From Saprospiraceae bacterium (GTDB taxonomy: Bacteria > Bacteroidota > Bacteroidia > Chitinophagales > Saprospiraceae), in assembly GCA_041392805.1 (NCBI GenBank), contig JAWKLJ010000001.1:682001-746000 (forward strand): a stretch of DNA of 64,000 nt. Direction: 5' to 3'. Numbering within the stretch: position 1 is the first letter of the stretch; every line of letters starts with the position of its first letter. The notes beneath the pieces were generated by a model. The model saw nothing but the letters and a program-made list of their open reading frames with translations. It ran no database searches and was not told where the DNA came from. The position numbers and the translations under genes are program-made. This document shows, one piece after another, positions 7,745 through 16,419 of the stretch.

Positions 7745-9114
7745 TTATTCCAAAAACAAGTCTTCCAGGGTCAAAACCTTTTCTATTAAGCCCAAGCTGT
7801 ACTGATTATGCTTTAGTCCAAAGGTGGTGATCATGGTCATCCAGACGTGATTTCGGGTCTTGGATAGCCGCATAAATAAATGCAGCCGTTCCTGTAAATG
7901 GTCGGCGTAACTTTTGGTTAAAACAAATTCAGTATTGTAAAATTTAACTTCAAAGAGGTTAATCACCCGATCAGCACGTTCTAATAACATATCGATTTGT
8001 AATCCTTTTTCTTCTTCCGTCGCCTGTTTTAAATAGGAATAGGTCGTCGTATAAACACCTGATACACCTAATGCTTTTTTTATTTGCGGTACATGTTTCA
8101 TACAGATGCTCTCGTAGGCATATCCGCTCCAAATTTTGAATTCCTGTTGGTTACTTAATTGCAAGAAGGTTCCTTCCCCCGAAAAGGCATTATTTTCAAT
8201 AAACCGTAAATAAAAAAGGGAATATTCATCCGTCAACCGATAGAGTTTATCTTTTTTCTTCTTTTTATAAGGATGATAAGCTATGATAAAGTCCGATTGT
8301 TCTAATTCCTCCAATAAGAGCATGTTTGGAGGTCACCCTTTATTCACGGCCTTTATAGTGATTTATGGTGTTCATGAATCTCCCAAGGTCGATTTGGGCC
8401 TAAAACTATCCCTTTTTCGCTGATACTTCGTTACTTTTTTCGTCCGTACCGAAGGGTATGAACTTCAAAAAGGCACTGTTGATACATTGTATCAAGCCAT
8501 CCCAGTCAGCGAAAAATTGACACTTTTTGCCTCCAAAAGCGACCTCCAAACATGCTCTAAAATTGTGGTAGAACTTCCATTGGGCACTTTTGCCATTTTT
8601 ATAATCTCACTTCGGCTTAATCCTTTCTGTTTCGAAGCTAAAGCACGAATGACTGCGATGTGATTATTCGCATTTTCAAAAAGCGCAGGATATAAACGGT
8701 TAAATTCATTTCTCAAGAAGCCCGTTTCCGAAAAACAAATATCATTTATATTTTGGATGGCACTTTTCCCGCGCCGAATTTCTTCTAAATACAAGGGCAC
8801 GCCACCAAAAGCCATGTACATTTGCACGATTTGGTAGCGAGTGAAGTTAAGTTGTTTTGCCCGAAGGAATGCTTCGGTTTCAGCAAGTGTAAAAGGCTTA
8901 AGATGTATATAGGTGGTAATACGGTTATGAAGCCCTCCCTTGTCGTTGATGACTTTTTTGATAACCCATGAAGAAGCAGAGCGTCTTGGTAAACATTTTT
9001 TACCAAAAAGGGTTTTCCTACACGTCTCCGGCCAAGCACAGCTATCATTTCAGCCTTATGAGAGCTTAGCACCTGATTGAGAATTTCTATTTCTTTTTTT
9101 CTTCCAATTAGCAT
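7745..9114 (-). pseudogene. Decayed AAA ATPase / DUF234 protein, interrupted by a 240-bp element
   Basis: Three pieces of one ATPase_2/DUF234 gene are readable. The N-terminus (8785-9114) has MLIGRKKEIEILNQVLSSHK and a Walker A read as GRRRVGKPFLV, where Pro replaces the expected Thr. About 100 residues including Walker B are then missing: the sequence jumps, with a frame change, to ASSWVIKKVINDKGGLHNR and LTLAETEAFLRAKQ, continuing in MYMAFGGVPLYLEEIRRG to GSSTTIL. There a 240-bp hairpin element (8318-8557) interrupts it; beyond the element it resumes as LLEELEQSDFIIAY and runs to the DUF234 nuclease-like C-terminus (LFEVKFYNTEFVL). Intact relatives are about 480 residues. The gene cannot make a working ATPase. 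Confidence 0.85.
8318..8557. mobile_element. 240-bp MITE-like element with 17-bp terminal inverted repeats
   Basis: The ends are GAGCATGTTTGGAGGTC and its perfect complement GACCTCCAAACATGCTC. TAA stands on both sides (8315-8317 and 8558-8560). Removing the element and one TAA joins the two ATPase halves in frame as ...TILLEELE..., as expected of a recent insertion with a 3-bp target duplication. An inner inverted repeat (TTTTTCGCTGA) is present. It has no gene of its own, so it must be moved by an enzyme encoded elsewhere. Confidence 0.85.
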
Positions 9115-9195
9115 GTTTTACGGCTTTCACCAAAAGCAGTGAAAATTTTTAAGATTTGGTGAAGTCTTTAATAAAAGCCCCCTTCCATTCCAATT

Positions 9196-9258
9196 GGACT
9201 TTTGACGCTTTTGAAAATCATCCGTTTTCCAGGCTAGAAGAGGGAACGTCAAAAGCCC
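9196..9258. repeat. GGACTTTTGACG element, copy B1 (short)
   Basis: Ends ACTTTTGACG and CGTCAAAAG pair. The interior CCGTTTTCCAGGCTAGAAG is the complement of the right part of copies at 48733-48866 and 50755-50905. It lies between the sulfatase fusion gene and the decayed ATPase. A further GAGCATGTTTGG half-end, also preceded by TAA, follows at 9268-9279, next to the sulfatase stop codon. Confidence 0.6.
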
Positions 9259-9287
9259 AGATTCTAAGAGCATGTTTGGCAAAGAAA

Positions 9288-12200
9288 TCACAAGGGTTGA
9301 ATGAAGATATTCCGATAATACAATTCGGCCCCTTCTGCTTGAATCAGGATTTTCCCAGCCGTCAAGGGGCGATATGTTTTTGATTCTTCCTCCCAATATT
9401 GCATAGCAATGGCTTCGTTGACGACCTTACCATTAAGCATAAAGATGGCATGGTCGCCTTTTACTTCAATGTCAATTTTATTCCACCCTGGTACTTCCCA
9501 GCTGTAGGCTCGATGAAAGCGGTGGAAGCGCTGTTCTGGCTTGCCCATGGTCACCAATTCGCCATTAGGATCATAATTTCGGATCACGTTCTGGACCTTG
9601 GAACTTACCCTGGTGCCGATCGCCCATAGATCTCCGGTATCTCCTTCCTGTATCTGACATTCCACCCCGTTGGGCCAAATTTGATCCGCTCCATGTACAT
9701 GAAAAATGATACCTGCATCCCTCACAAATTCATGTCGAGGTTTAAATTTCCTGGTTCCCCATTTATATTCCAAGCTCAGTTTATAATGGCTATAAGTTTG
9801 TTCCGTAATTAAGCCTGCAAAGGTTTGTTCAGATAAATTTTCTTGCGAAGGGTAGACATGGATAAGGCCATTTTTCACCTCAAAAAGGTCTTCCATTGTT
9901 CCTGCAAAGGTCGTGTCCCTGATGGCCAGGTGCCAGCCATCCAGGTTTTTGCCATTAAATAAAGCTTCCCAGCCAGGTGGAGCAGGGGAAGGTAGCTCAT
10001 TCTCACTAATCTTTTTCACCGGGCCGTCGCTTCCATTTTGTTCATCCACTATTGCTAAAAGGCCAGTCTCCGTTTCCCCGATTTTTTTCAAGTGCAGGCG
10101 CTCTTTCTCTCGCGAATTGGGCTGGTGAAACGCCAGCATGAGCTGCCCCTCGAGGGTGTAAAAGATCATACCATGGCCACCATTTGCTTTGACCAATGGT
10201 TCGGCCATTTGTTCCCAAGGGCCAAAGATGGACCCAGTTGTTGAGCGCGCCTGTCCAATGGCATATTCCTGCTCGCCAAAACTCGACCAGATCATGATCA
10301 ATTCTCCATGCGTGTTTTTGTAAAAAAAGGGGCCGTCGGTTACCAAACCATTTTGTTTGTAGCCAATGTCTTTCATATTTCGCGCCCAATCCGCTGCTGA
10401 AGCTTTAAACAGCAATTGGGGCTTTCCGATAGGTTTTGACAAATCAGGGGCCAATTCTACGACTTCTATGGTTCCATCGAAAGTTTGTGCCCACTCATGG
10501 CAAAACGCCATATAAGGTTTGCCGTTTTCTACCCACAGGGTACCATCCAGGCTCATCCAGTCGGCAGGAGTATGGGCCTGTTTTTGTAAGGGGCGAAAAG
10601 GGCCCTCCGGAGCATCCGCTTTAAAAATATGGGTTCCTCTTTTCCATTGTATGGCCCCATTTTCGGGGTTGGGTGTTTCGCTTAATTTTTCGGAGGAGGT
10701 AAGGGTTACGAATAAATAATAAGCTCCTTTATAGACATGCACTTCGGGTGCCCAAACGCTTTTTCTGGCCCAAAAGTCATCCGCCAAAGTCAACACCGGC
10801 TTGGGTGCCGTCCAGTTTTCCAGATCTTTGCTGGTATAGACCTCTACGCCTTGGGGCGCCTCCTCGCCTGGCTGGCGATTCTGCATTTGGGCATACATAT
10901 AATAGGTCTGGCTTTTTTTATCTGCAACAATAAAGGGGTCGCGAATACGGATGGCAGCGGTCTGAACATGGTCCAATCGGGCATTTTGCCTCTTTCTATC
11001 CATTTCTGTTCCTGCGGTCACGTCATTATACCAGTTTTGCCATTTGGCTTTTAAAGCTTTTAACTTTTCGGGATAGGTTTCGCTTAAATCGACGGCCTCC
11101 GTAGGGTCTTCTTTCAGGTTGTACAAGCCCCATTCGTTAGTGCTGCGCAACAGGGTGATTTTCCAATCGCCTGCTATCATTGCTTTCCCATTTTCATGCT
11201 CGAAGTAGAGGTTTTGATAGCCGTTGCGCTGCTTGTTTTGAAGCGTAGGAAGAAGGCTATGCCCATCCAGGTGACCGATGTCATTGCCCTGGTAGGTTTT
11301 CGGATAATTGGCACCGGAAAGGTCTAATACCGTGGGCATAACATCCATAACGTGGCTTAATTCGTCAATGATTTGCCCTTTGGCAGTTTGCAAACCACCC
11401 CAATGTAAGATAGCGGGGGTACGAATTCCTCCGCCATAAGACTCATATTTCCAATAACGATAGGGCGTATTGACGGCATTTGCCCATTCCGGTCCGATGC
11501 CTGTATAAGTAGTCTGAGCCCCCAATGCTTCCAAGCTAATATCCTCTTTATAGTTTACTTTTTGCCCCGTTCGGGTAGCCGAATTACGGTCATAGCCCGG
11601 TTGCCCCGGAATTTCAGGCGATGCGCCATTATCAGCTAAAAAAAGGATGACGGTATGATCGAGTTGCCCGGTCTTTTTCAAAGCGGCTAGAATAGCGCCA
11701 ACCCCCTGGTCCACCCTGTCCACCATAGCAGCATGAACGGCCATTTTCCTGGCATTAAAGGCTTTCTCTGTGGGGCTAAGGCTTTCCCATTTTCTCCCTT
11801 CTAATGGATTTAGCGGTGATTTCGCTGGGTCAATTAAGCCCATTTTCACCTGGCGGTCGTAGCGGTTTTTCCGCAATACCTCCCAGCCTCCCGAGTAGGT
11901 ATCTTTGTATTTTTCAATATCGGCAGGGAGGGCATGAATGGGCCAATGCGGCGCCGTGTAAGCTACATACAAAAAGAAGGGTGCTTCCTGCTTGGCAAAA
12001 CCCTCGATATATGCTACACTTTTTTGGGTAAAATCATTGGTGATATAGTAGTCTTTTGCCCTGTGCTGAACAGGTTGTTCTCCATCGACTAAGGAAAAGG
12101 GGTCAAAATAATCAATAACGCCCCAGACAATGCCATAAAACTGATCGAACCCTCGGCGCGTAGGGTAAGTATTGAGGTCGCCAAAATCTTTGTCCAAGTA

Positions 12201-12644
12201 TTTTTGGTGATTGAGCCATTGTAGGTGTTCAGCTGGATCAGGTAGCGGTTTTGCTTCCGTTAAATGCCATTTTCCGACCATGCCAGTCTGGTATTGTTGG
12301 CCTTTCAACACTTCGGCAATGGTCACCCCTTTCCGGTTCATGCTTTGGCCGTTTTTAGACAGACCGACTTTGTGCTGGTATTGTCCGGTCAGCAGGGCAG
12401 CCCGGGTGGGGCAACACCGGGCCGTATTGTAGAAATGGCGGAAACGCAAACCATTGGCGGCCAGGGCATCGAGGTTGGGGGTGTGGATTTCGCCTCCGTA
12501 GCAACCAAGGTCCGAGTAGCCAAGGTCATCTGCCATGATGATCAGAACATTGGGCTTCTCTGGAGCGGGAAGGCGCTGCGGTTGCCCGGCAAGCGACAGG
12601 TGTAACAAGAAAAAAAGTCCTAATAAATCGTATGTCGGTTTCAT
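9288..12644 (-). CDS. Sulfatase / GH43-like propeller / DUF1080 three-domain fusion
   Basis: An 1118-residue secreted protein. After a signal peptide (LLGLFFLLHLSLAGQ), residues ~28-560 form an S1-type sulfatase: NVLIIMADDLGYSDLGCYGG supplies metal-binding Asp residues and CCPTRAALLTG near residue 76 is the maturation motif whose first Cys becomes formylglycine. Residues ~566-880 resemble a GH43 five-bladed propeller (IRIRDPFIVAD, WAPEVHVYKGAYYLF, SLDGTLWVENGKPYMAF, TDGPFF). Residues ~893-1118 are a DUF1080 (3-keto-disaccharide hydrolase/lectin-like) domain starting GWEALFNGKNLDGWH. Such enzymes are usually separate. It is the last gene of the PUL and overlaps the preceding gene by four bases (ATGA). 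GH43 catalytic residues are not all certain. Confidence 0.85.
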   Translation of the reverse strand: MKPTYDLLGLFFLLHLSLAGQPQRLPAPEKPNVLIIMADDLGYSDLGCYGGEIHTPNLDALAANGLRFRHFYNTARCCPTRAALLTGQYQHKVGLSKNGQSMNRKGVTIAEVLKGQQYQTGMVGKWHLTEAKPLPDPAEHLQWLNHQKYLDKDFGDLNTYPTRRGFDQFYGIVWGVIDYFDPFSLVDGEQPVQHRAKDYYITNDFTQKSVAYIEGFAKQEAPFFLYVAYTAPHWPIHALPADIEKYKDTYSGGWEVLRKNRYDRQVKMGLIDPAKSPLNPLEGRKWESLSPTEKAFNARKMAVHAAMVDRVDQGVGAILAALKKTGQLDHTVILFLADNGASPEIPGQPGYDRNSATRTGQKVNYKEDISLEALGAQTTYTGIGPEWANAVNTPYRYWKYESYGGGIRTPAILHWGGLQTAKGQIIDELSHVMDVMPTVLDLSGANYPKTYQGNDIGHLDGHSLLPTLQNKQRNGYQNLYFEHENGKAMIAGDWKITLLRSTNEWGLYNLKEDPTEAVDLSETYPEKLKALKAKWQNWYNDVTAGTEMDRKRQNARLDHVQTAAIRIRDPFIVADKKSQTYYMYAQMQNRQPGEEAPQGVEVYTSKDLENWTAPKPVLTLADDFWARKSVWAPEVHVYKGAYYLFVTLTSSEKLSETPNPENGAIQWKRGTHIFKADAPEGPFRPLQKQAHTPADWMSLDGTLWVENGKPYMAFCHEWAQTFDGTIEVVELAPDLSKPIGKPQLLFKASAADWARNMKDIGYKQNGLVTDGPFFYKNTHGELIMIWSSFGEQEYAIGQARSTTGSIFGPWEQMAEPLVKANGGHGMIFYTLEGQLMLAFHQPNSREKERLHLKKIGETETGLLAIVDEQNGSDGPVKKISENELPSPAPPGWEALFNGKNLDGWHLAIRDTTFAGTMEDLFEVKNGLIHVYPSQENLSEQTFAGLITEQTYSHYKLSLEYKWGTRKFKPRHEFVRDAGIIFHVHGADQIWPNGVECQIQEGDTGDLWAIGTRVSSKVQNVIRNYDPNGELVTMGKPEQRFHRFHRAYSWEVPGWNKIDIEVKGDHAIFMLNGKVVNEAIAMQYWEEESKTYRPLTAGKILIQAEGAELYYRNIFIQPL

Positions 12645-13702
12645 TTTTTATGTTTAAAATTTTGGCAATCTATACTTGTCCGCGTTTCTTCTTGCGTCAT
12701 TTTTTGTCCACAGATTTCCATATCCACTTCCATGTTCCAACGTTTCTGAAATTGGCCCACCTGGAGTTGTATATTGTCCATTCTTAGGGTCAAATGCCCA
12801 CCTCCTTTCACACCGTCATGGTCATTGTTCCAGAGGTCCAATAAAGTGGCATTGGGGTTCTCTACCGTCAGGCCATCAAACAGGAGCGTTTTGTCATAGC
12901 GCCCATTACGGGCATTGATAATGGCATTTCCGGTCGGCTGGCGCCCCAGGTCACCAATGATTTTCAGGTTTCTAAAAACCCCAATGGCATGTTGGCTATT
13001 ATTGTGCCACCCCAATTGAATTGGCACTGTGTTTTTTATCATTTTGATGGTCGTATTTTCGACATAAATGTCTTGGTACACCTTAATAACATCATCGCCA
13101 CATTCAAAATAACAATCTCGGACAGTGGTCCCATTTCCAGCAGACACGCCATCACTGTGGTTGGAATGACCACCACGATTATCGATACCCGATACCTGAT
13201 ACAAATGAAAAACGGCCGAATGTCCGCCCTGATCGGCTTTCCCTGTAAACATAAAGGAAAAAGGGTTTAGGACGGTCAAGTTTTGCACCCGAATAACAAT
13301 ATCGCCCTTCGCGAAGAGGGCAGAATAGGGTACCGCACGAGGCCCCTCCTTGTCCAATCCCCTTTTATTTAGCAATCCAGCCTCATCGGTGCCATAGAGG
13401 ATCGAGGTAGCTCTGTCCTCCCCTTCGATCAAGGTATGGTTAAAAAGGTGGAAAAAACCGGTGACTTGTACCCCCTTTTTAATGATAATTTTGGTCACTG
13501 CCGTGGGGACATCCCACCGAAAATCCATCAAATTTTCCCTTTGAGGAAAATGAATCGTACCTGATTGTTCGAAGGTGAGCGTTTGTTGAGCAGCCTCCCA
13601 GGAAAGCTTCCCTGAAAAATGCTGGGCTAGCTCATCGATCGGTTGAGCGGTGAGTAACTGGAACATAAAACTGCTAAAACATAAAATCCAATACCTTTTC
13701 AT
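12641..13702 (-). CDS. Secreted right-handed beta-helix protein (GH28/pectate-lyase-like fold)
   Basis: About 353 residues from the ATG at 13702, which begins a good signal peptide (MKRYWILCFSSFMFQLLTAQ); longer in-frame starts lie upstream but reach into the preceding gene. The body shows beta-helix rungs: GVQVTGFFHLFNHTLIEG, IRVQNLTVLNPFSFMFTG, NRGGHSNHSDGVSAGNGTTV, CYFECGDDVIKVYQDIYVEN. The HSDG and CGDD elements resemble the Asp-rich active site of GH28-type and related glycosidases, so a glycosidase is plausible, but the exact family is not certain. It is translationally coupled to the sulfatase fusion by ATGA, which supports action on the same glycan. Confidence 0.7.
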   Translation of the reverse strand: MKRYWILCFSSFMFQLLTAQPIDELAQHFSGKLSWEAAQQTLTFEQSGTIHFPQRENLMDFRWDVPTAVTKIIIKKGVQVTGFFHLFNHTLIEGEDRATSILYGTDEAGLLNKRGLDKEGPRAVPYSALFAKGDIVIRVQNLTVLNPFSFMFTGKADQGGHSAVFHLYQVSGIDNRGGHSNHSDGVSAGNGTTVRDCYFECGDDVIKVYQDIYVENTTIKMIKNTVPIQLGWHNNSQHAIGVFRNLKIIGDLGRQPTGNAIINARNGRYDKTLLFDGLTVENPNATLLDLWNNDHDGVKGGGHLTLRMDNIQLQVGQFQKRWNMEVDMEICGQKMTQEETRTSIDCQNFKHKK

Positions 13703-13763
13703 TTGCATAAATTTGACGTTAAGGGTCCAGCGAAAAATTACTGTTTTGATTTTTTGGTCCAAA

Positions 13764-14840
13764 CTATTCATCTATAGCTGCCCTGGCTCGCCTCAATAGT
13801 TCATCATGGATGGCCCTGGAATGATGGGCGAACTTTTTTTCATTGGCAGCTTCCGTGGCTGGGTCATTGGTACCATTACTCCTGATATCAGCCAAACTCA
13901 CTCCCCAATCCCTCAACAATACCCAATAAGTTGCCGCATCTGAATGGTCCACACTATCATGAACAAACTTTCCTTCGGCAAATATTTTCCCCAGGTGGCT
14001 ACTTTTAAATTGGTCGAAATAGGCTGTACCTTTTGGACTTCCGCTGACAATGCCGTGCTGTCCGATAGCTCCGCATTCGTAGTATTGGATATGCCCATTT
14101 AAGGCCGTCTGCTTTAAGTAGGCGCATGCTGCTGCATCTTCTCGACAATTAGCTACCTGTTCGGGGTGTTCCGGGGTACCTTGATGTAAGGTAGAATTCG
14201 TCCAATGGGCTATGAAACGCAATTTTTGTAAAATATCCACCCGATTGGTATGCAGACAATGATTGACCAAGATGGCTGGTTCCGTCAGGGAACCCCAGCA
14301 TAAGACATTGATGATGTCAGGTTCGCTCTGAGCGGCATCAAATAAAGCTTTTACAGTCGAATAGGAAGCTAAACTAAGGTACTCTTTTTGCTGATCATAT
14401 CGCTCTGCTGATGCTTTGATACTAGATTGGACAAAGTGCATCTCTTCGGGGTAGCCGCCAATATGTTTATTAAGTTTTGCCAAGTCTTTTTGATAAGCTT
14501 CTCCCAAAAAAAGGTTCGCCCATGCGGCCTGATCTGGTGTATCCTTATGTTGTTCCCGATGAGTACTACCAATAACTATGCCCTTGGTGTCAAACATATT
14601 GGCCATCAGTAAATAAGCTGCCATGGCAGAGATATCATCTGGGTCATTGATAGTACCCATGTGGTTGGGACCGGGCAGGGTTTTATCCGTCATATCTGAA
14701 TAAATCCAAACCTTCGGTTTTTGGGATTGCCATTGACCGACAGCTAAAGGTATTTTCCCTTCGTTGGGTGATACTGATTGTGCCAGGATAGACAGGGTGC
14801 CCATCAAACAGGAAAGTAAGAGGTAAAAGTCTTTTTTCAT
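13764..14840 (-). CDS. Secreted nucleoside-hydrolase-like protein (DUF1593-like)
   Basis: A 358-residue protein from the ATG at 14840 (MKKDFYLLLSCLMGTLSILAQ, signal peptide). KVWIYSDMTDKTLPGPNHMGTINDPDDISAMAAYLLMANMFDTKGIVIGSTH matches the first half of the nucleoside-hydrolase-like fold, with an Asp cluster where Ca2+ and ribose bind in true nucleoside hydrolases. Proteins of this kind (DUF1593) often lie in PULs beside sulfatases and glycosidases and probably cleave a glycosidic bond. The substrate is not known. It sits between a sulfatase and the beta-helix gene on the same strand. Confidence 0.65.
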   Translation of the reverse strand: MKKDFYLLLSCLMGTLSILAQSVSPNEGKIPLAVGQWQSQKPKVWIYSDMTDKTLPGPNHMGTINDPDDISAMAAYLLMANMFDTKGIVIGSTHREQHKDTPDQAAWANLFLGEAYQKDLAKLNKHIGGYPEEMHFVQSSIKASAERYDQQKEYLSLASYSTVKALFDAAQSEPDIINVLCWGSLTEPAILVNHCLHTNRVDILQKLRFIAHWTNSTLHQGTPEHPEQVANCREDAAACAYLKQTALNGHIQYYECGAIGQHGIVSGSPKGTAYFDQFKSSHLGKIFAEGKFVHDSVDHSDAATYWVLLRDWGVSLADIRSNGTNDPATEAANEKKFAHHSRAIHDELLRRARAAIDE

Positions 14841-14896
14841 CGTTATTATAATTTTAGAAAACAACAGCTGAAGGCTTGCGATCACTAGTGCCAGCA

Positions 14897-16354
14897 CTAA
14901 GTCCCCCCGACCTGCTTTGGCAAACCGGGAATCTTCTGGGCAGCCTCCGTCCTCCCACCCAGCATCTCGGCAAATTCAGCAGGGATGAATTTCGCTAATC
15001 TATCCATAGTGGGCCGATTAGTGGGTGTGGCCAAGTTATCCCATTCATGCGGGTCGATAGCATGGTCGTAAAGCTCCTCTGTACCATCGGGATAGCGAAT
15101 ATAGCGGTATTGTCCATCCAATACGGAGGAATACGCTTCGCCATAGGTCATAAAACTGGGGGCGCGTTTGGCAGATGGATCGCGGATTATAGCCATGAGG
15201 CTTTCTCCATCCAGGGGTTGTTTGGGTGGCGTCAAGTGGCAAAGCTCAATCAGGGTTGGGTAAATATCCATTAAACTAACTGTTTGAGGAAGTTCCAGGG
15301 CTGATCCGCCCGGCAATCGAATCAGTAAAGGGGAATAGGCGGATAACTCCCAAAGAGTACCTTTTTGCCATTTTTCCTTTTCCCCCATGTGGTAGCCATT
15401 ATCAGAAGCAACGACCACGATCGTGTTATCCGCATAAGGTGAATTATCCAAGGCCGCTATGACGCGCCCCACCGACCAATCCGCAAAGGACATGGTGGCC
15501 AGGTAGCCATAAATCATGCGTTTGAAAGTTTCGCGCTTGCTTGGCAAATCCGTCCCGAAAAAACTCAGGGAATCTACGAGATCCAGGCCCATGGTCGGAA
15601 TATCGTCAAGGTCTCCTTCTTTCCATCCGGTCGGATAAGTCACTGCGGATTCTTCATACAACTCAAAAAATCGTTTGGGGGCGGTGTAGGGCGTATGTGG
15701 TCGCCATAAGCCAAGGTAACAAAAGAAAGGTTTATCGTGATTTTGTTGTAAAAATTCGATCGCCGCATCGGCATTTTTAACATCGGGAAAATCCGAATCG
15801 GGGCCTTCCCATGCTTTCACAGACTGAAATTGGCCCTTACCCCCTACCCAATCTTCTCTCTCAGCAAATGGACCAAATCCGCCTTTGTAAATAGGTCGGT
15901 TGTCAAACATGGCTTCCTCCCTACCCTCCTCCAGTTGCGCATGAAAAATTTTACCTCTACCGAAGGTCTCGTACCCATTGCGTTTAAAGCATTCGGGGAT
16001 GGTTTCTGCTTGTCGCAGCAGTTCGGAACGGCGCCAGGGGTCGCAGCCATTGTAATAGGCGCCTGTTTTATGGGGGGCGATACCGCTGAAAAAGGCAGCT
16101 CGGGAAGGCACACAAACCGGTGCAGGGCAAATGTTTTTCGTAAAATTGCAGGCTTCCTTTTTAAACTTATCAAAATAAGGCATTTTGACGGCGGGGTATT
16201 CGTTCCTGGTGTTCCAGCCGTTCATGTCGTCTACGGTGAGGAAGAGGACATTGAATTTTTGAGATTGGTCTTCGCTTGACGGTTTTGGGTTATTACAGGC
16301 AGAGCAGAGCAGAAGGAGGGTACTGCACAGCCAAATGGTTATTGGTTTATTCAT
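14897..16354 (-). CDS. S1-family sulfatase, iduronate-2-sulfatase-like lipoprotein
   Basis: A 485-residue protein from the ATG at 16354. The start is set by a lipoprotein signal (MNKPITIWLCSTLLLLCSACNN; Cys follows LCSA); an open frame further upstream runs into the GH2 gene and is unlikely. Sulfatase motifs: NVLFLTVDDMNGW, then CVPSRAAFFSG near residue 80 with the Cys that is oxidised to formylglycine, GRGKIFH, and a late ASDNGYHMGEK metal/substrate site. The layout with GKIFH and DNGYHMGEK is that of iduronate-2-sulfatase-type S1 enzymes. It probably removes sulfate from a sugar unit of the PUL substrate on the cell surface or in the periplasm. It needs a maturation enzyme not seen in this window. 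Confidence 0.85.
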   Translation of the reverse strand: MNKPITIWLCSTLLLLCSACNNPKPSSEDQSQKFNVLFLTVDDMNGWNTRNEYPAVKMPYFDKFKKEACNFTKNICPAPVCVPSRAAFFSGIAPHKTGAYYNGCDPWRRSELLRQAETIPECFKRNGYETFGRGKIFHAQLEEGREEAMFDNRPIYKGGFGPFAEREDWVGGKGQFQSVKAWEGPDSDFPDVKNADAAIEFLQQNHDKPFFCYLGLWRPHTPYTAPKRFFELYEESAVTYPTGWKEGDLDDIPTMGLDLVDSLSFFGTDLPSKRETFKRMIYGYLATMSFADWSVGRVIAALDNSPYADNTIVVVASDNGYHMGEKEKWQKGTLWELSAYSPLLIRLPGGSALELPQTVSLMDIYPTLIELCHLTPPKQPLDGESLMAIIRDPSAKRAPSFMTYGEAYSSVLDGQYRYIRYPDGTEELYDHAIDPHEWDNLATPTNRPTMDRLAKFIPAEFAEMLGGRTEAAQKIPGLPKQVGGT

Positions 16355-16372
16355 TTTTTGATGATTTGGTTT

Positions 16373-16397
16373 GTTGCAGGTGTTTTTCACCTGCAAC
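16373..16397. repeat. GTTGCAGGTG hairpin, copy F2 (short form)
   Basis: A perfect 10-bp stem GTTGCAGGTG/CACCTGCAAC with a five-T loop, placed between the GH2 stop codon and the sulfatase ATG at 16354. It could tune expression inside the operon. It lacks the middle part found in copies F1 and F3. Confidence 0.7.
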
Positions 16398-16419
16398 ATG
16401 TCCACTTTTACCGCTGGAC

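Noticed and set aside
12641..13702. Calling the beta-helix protein a polygalacturonase
   Set aside because: Only part of the GH28 active-site pattern is seen, and no other pectin genes are in the locus; the fold is kept, the enzyme name is not.
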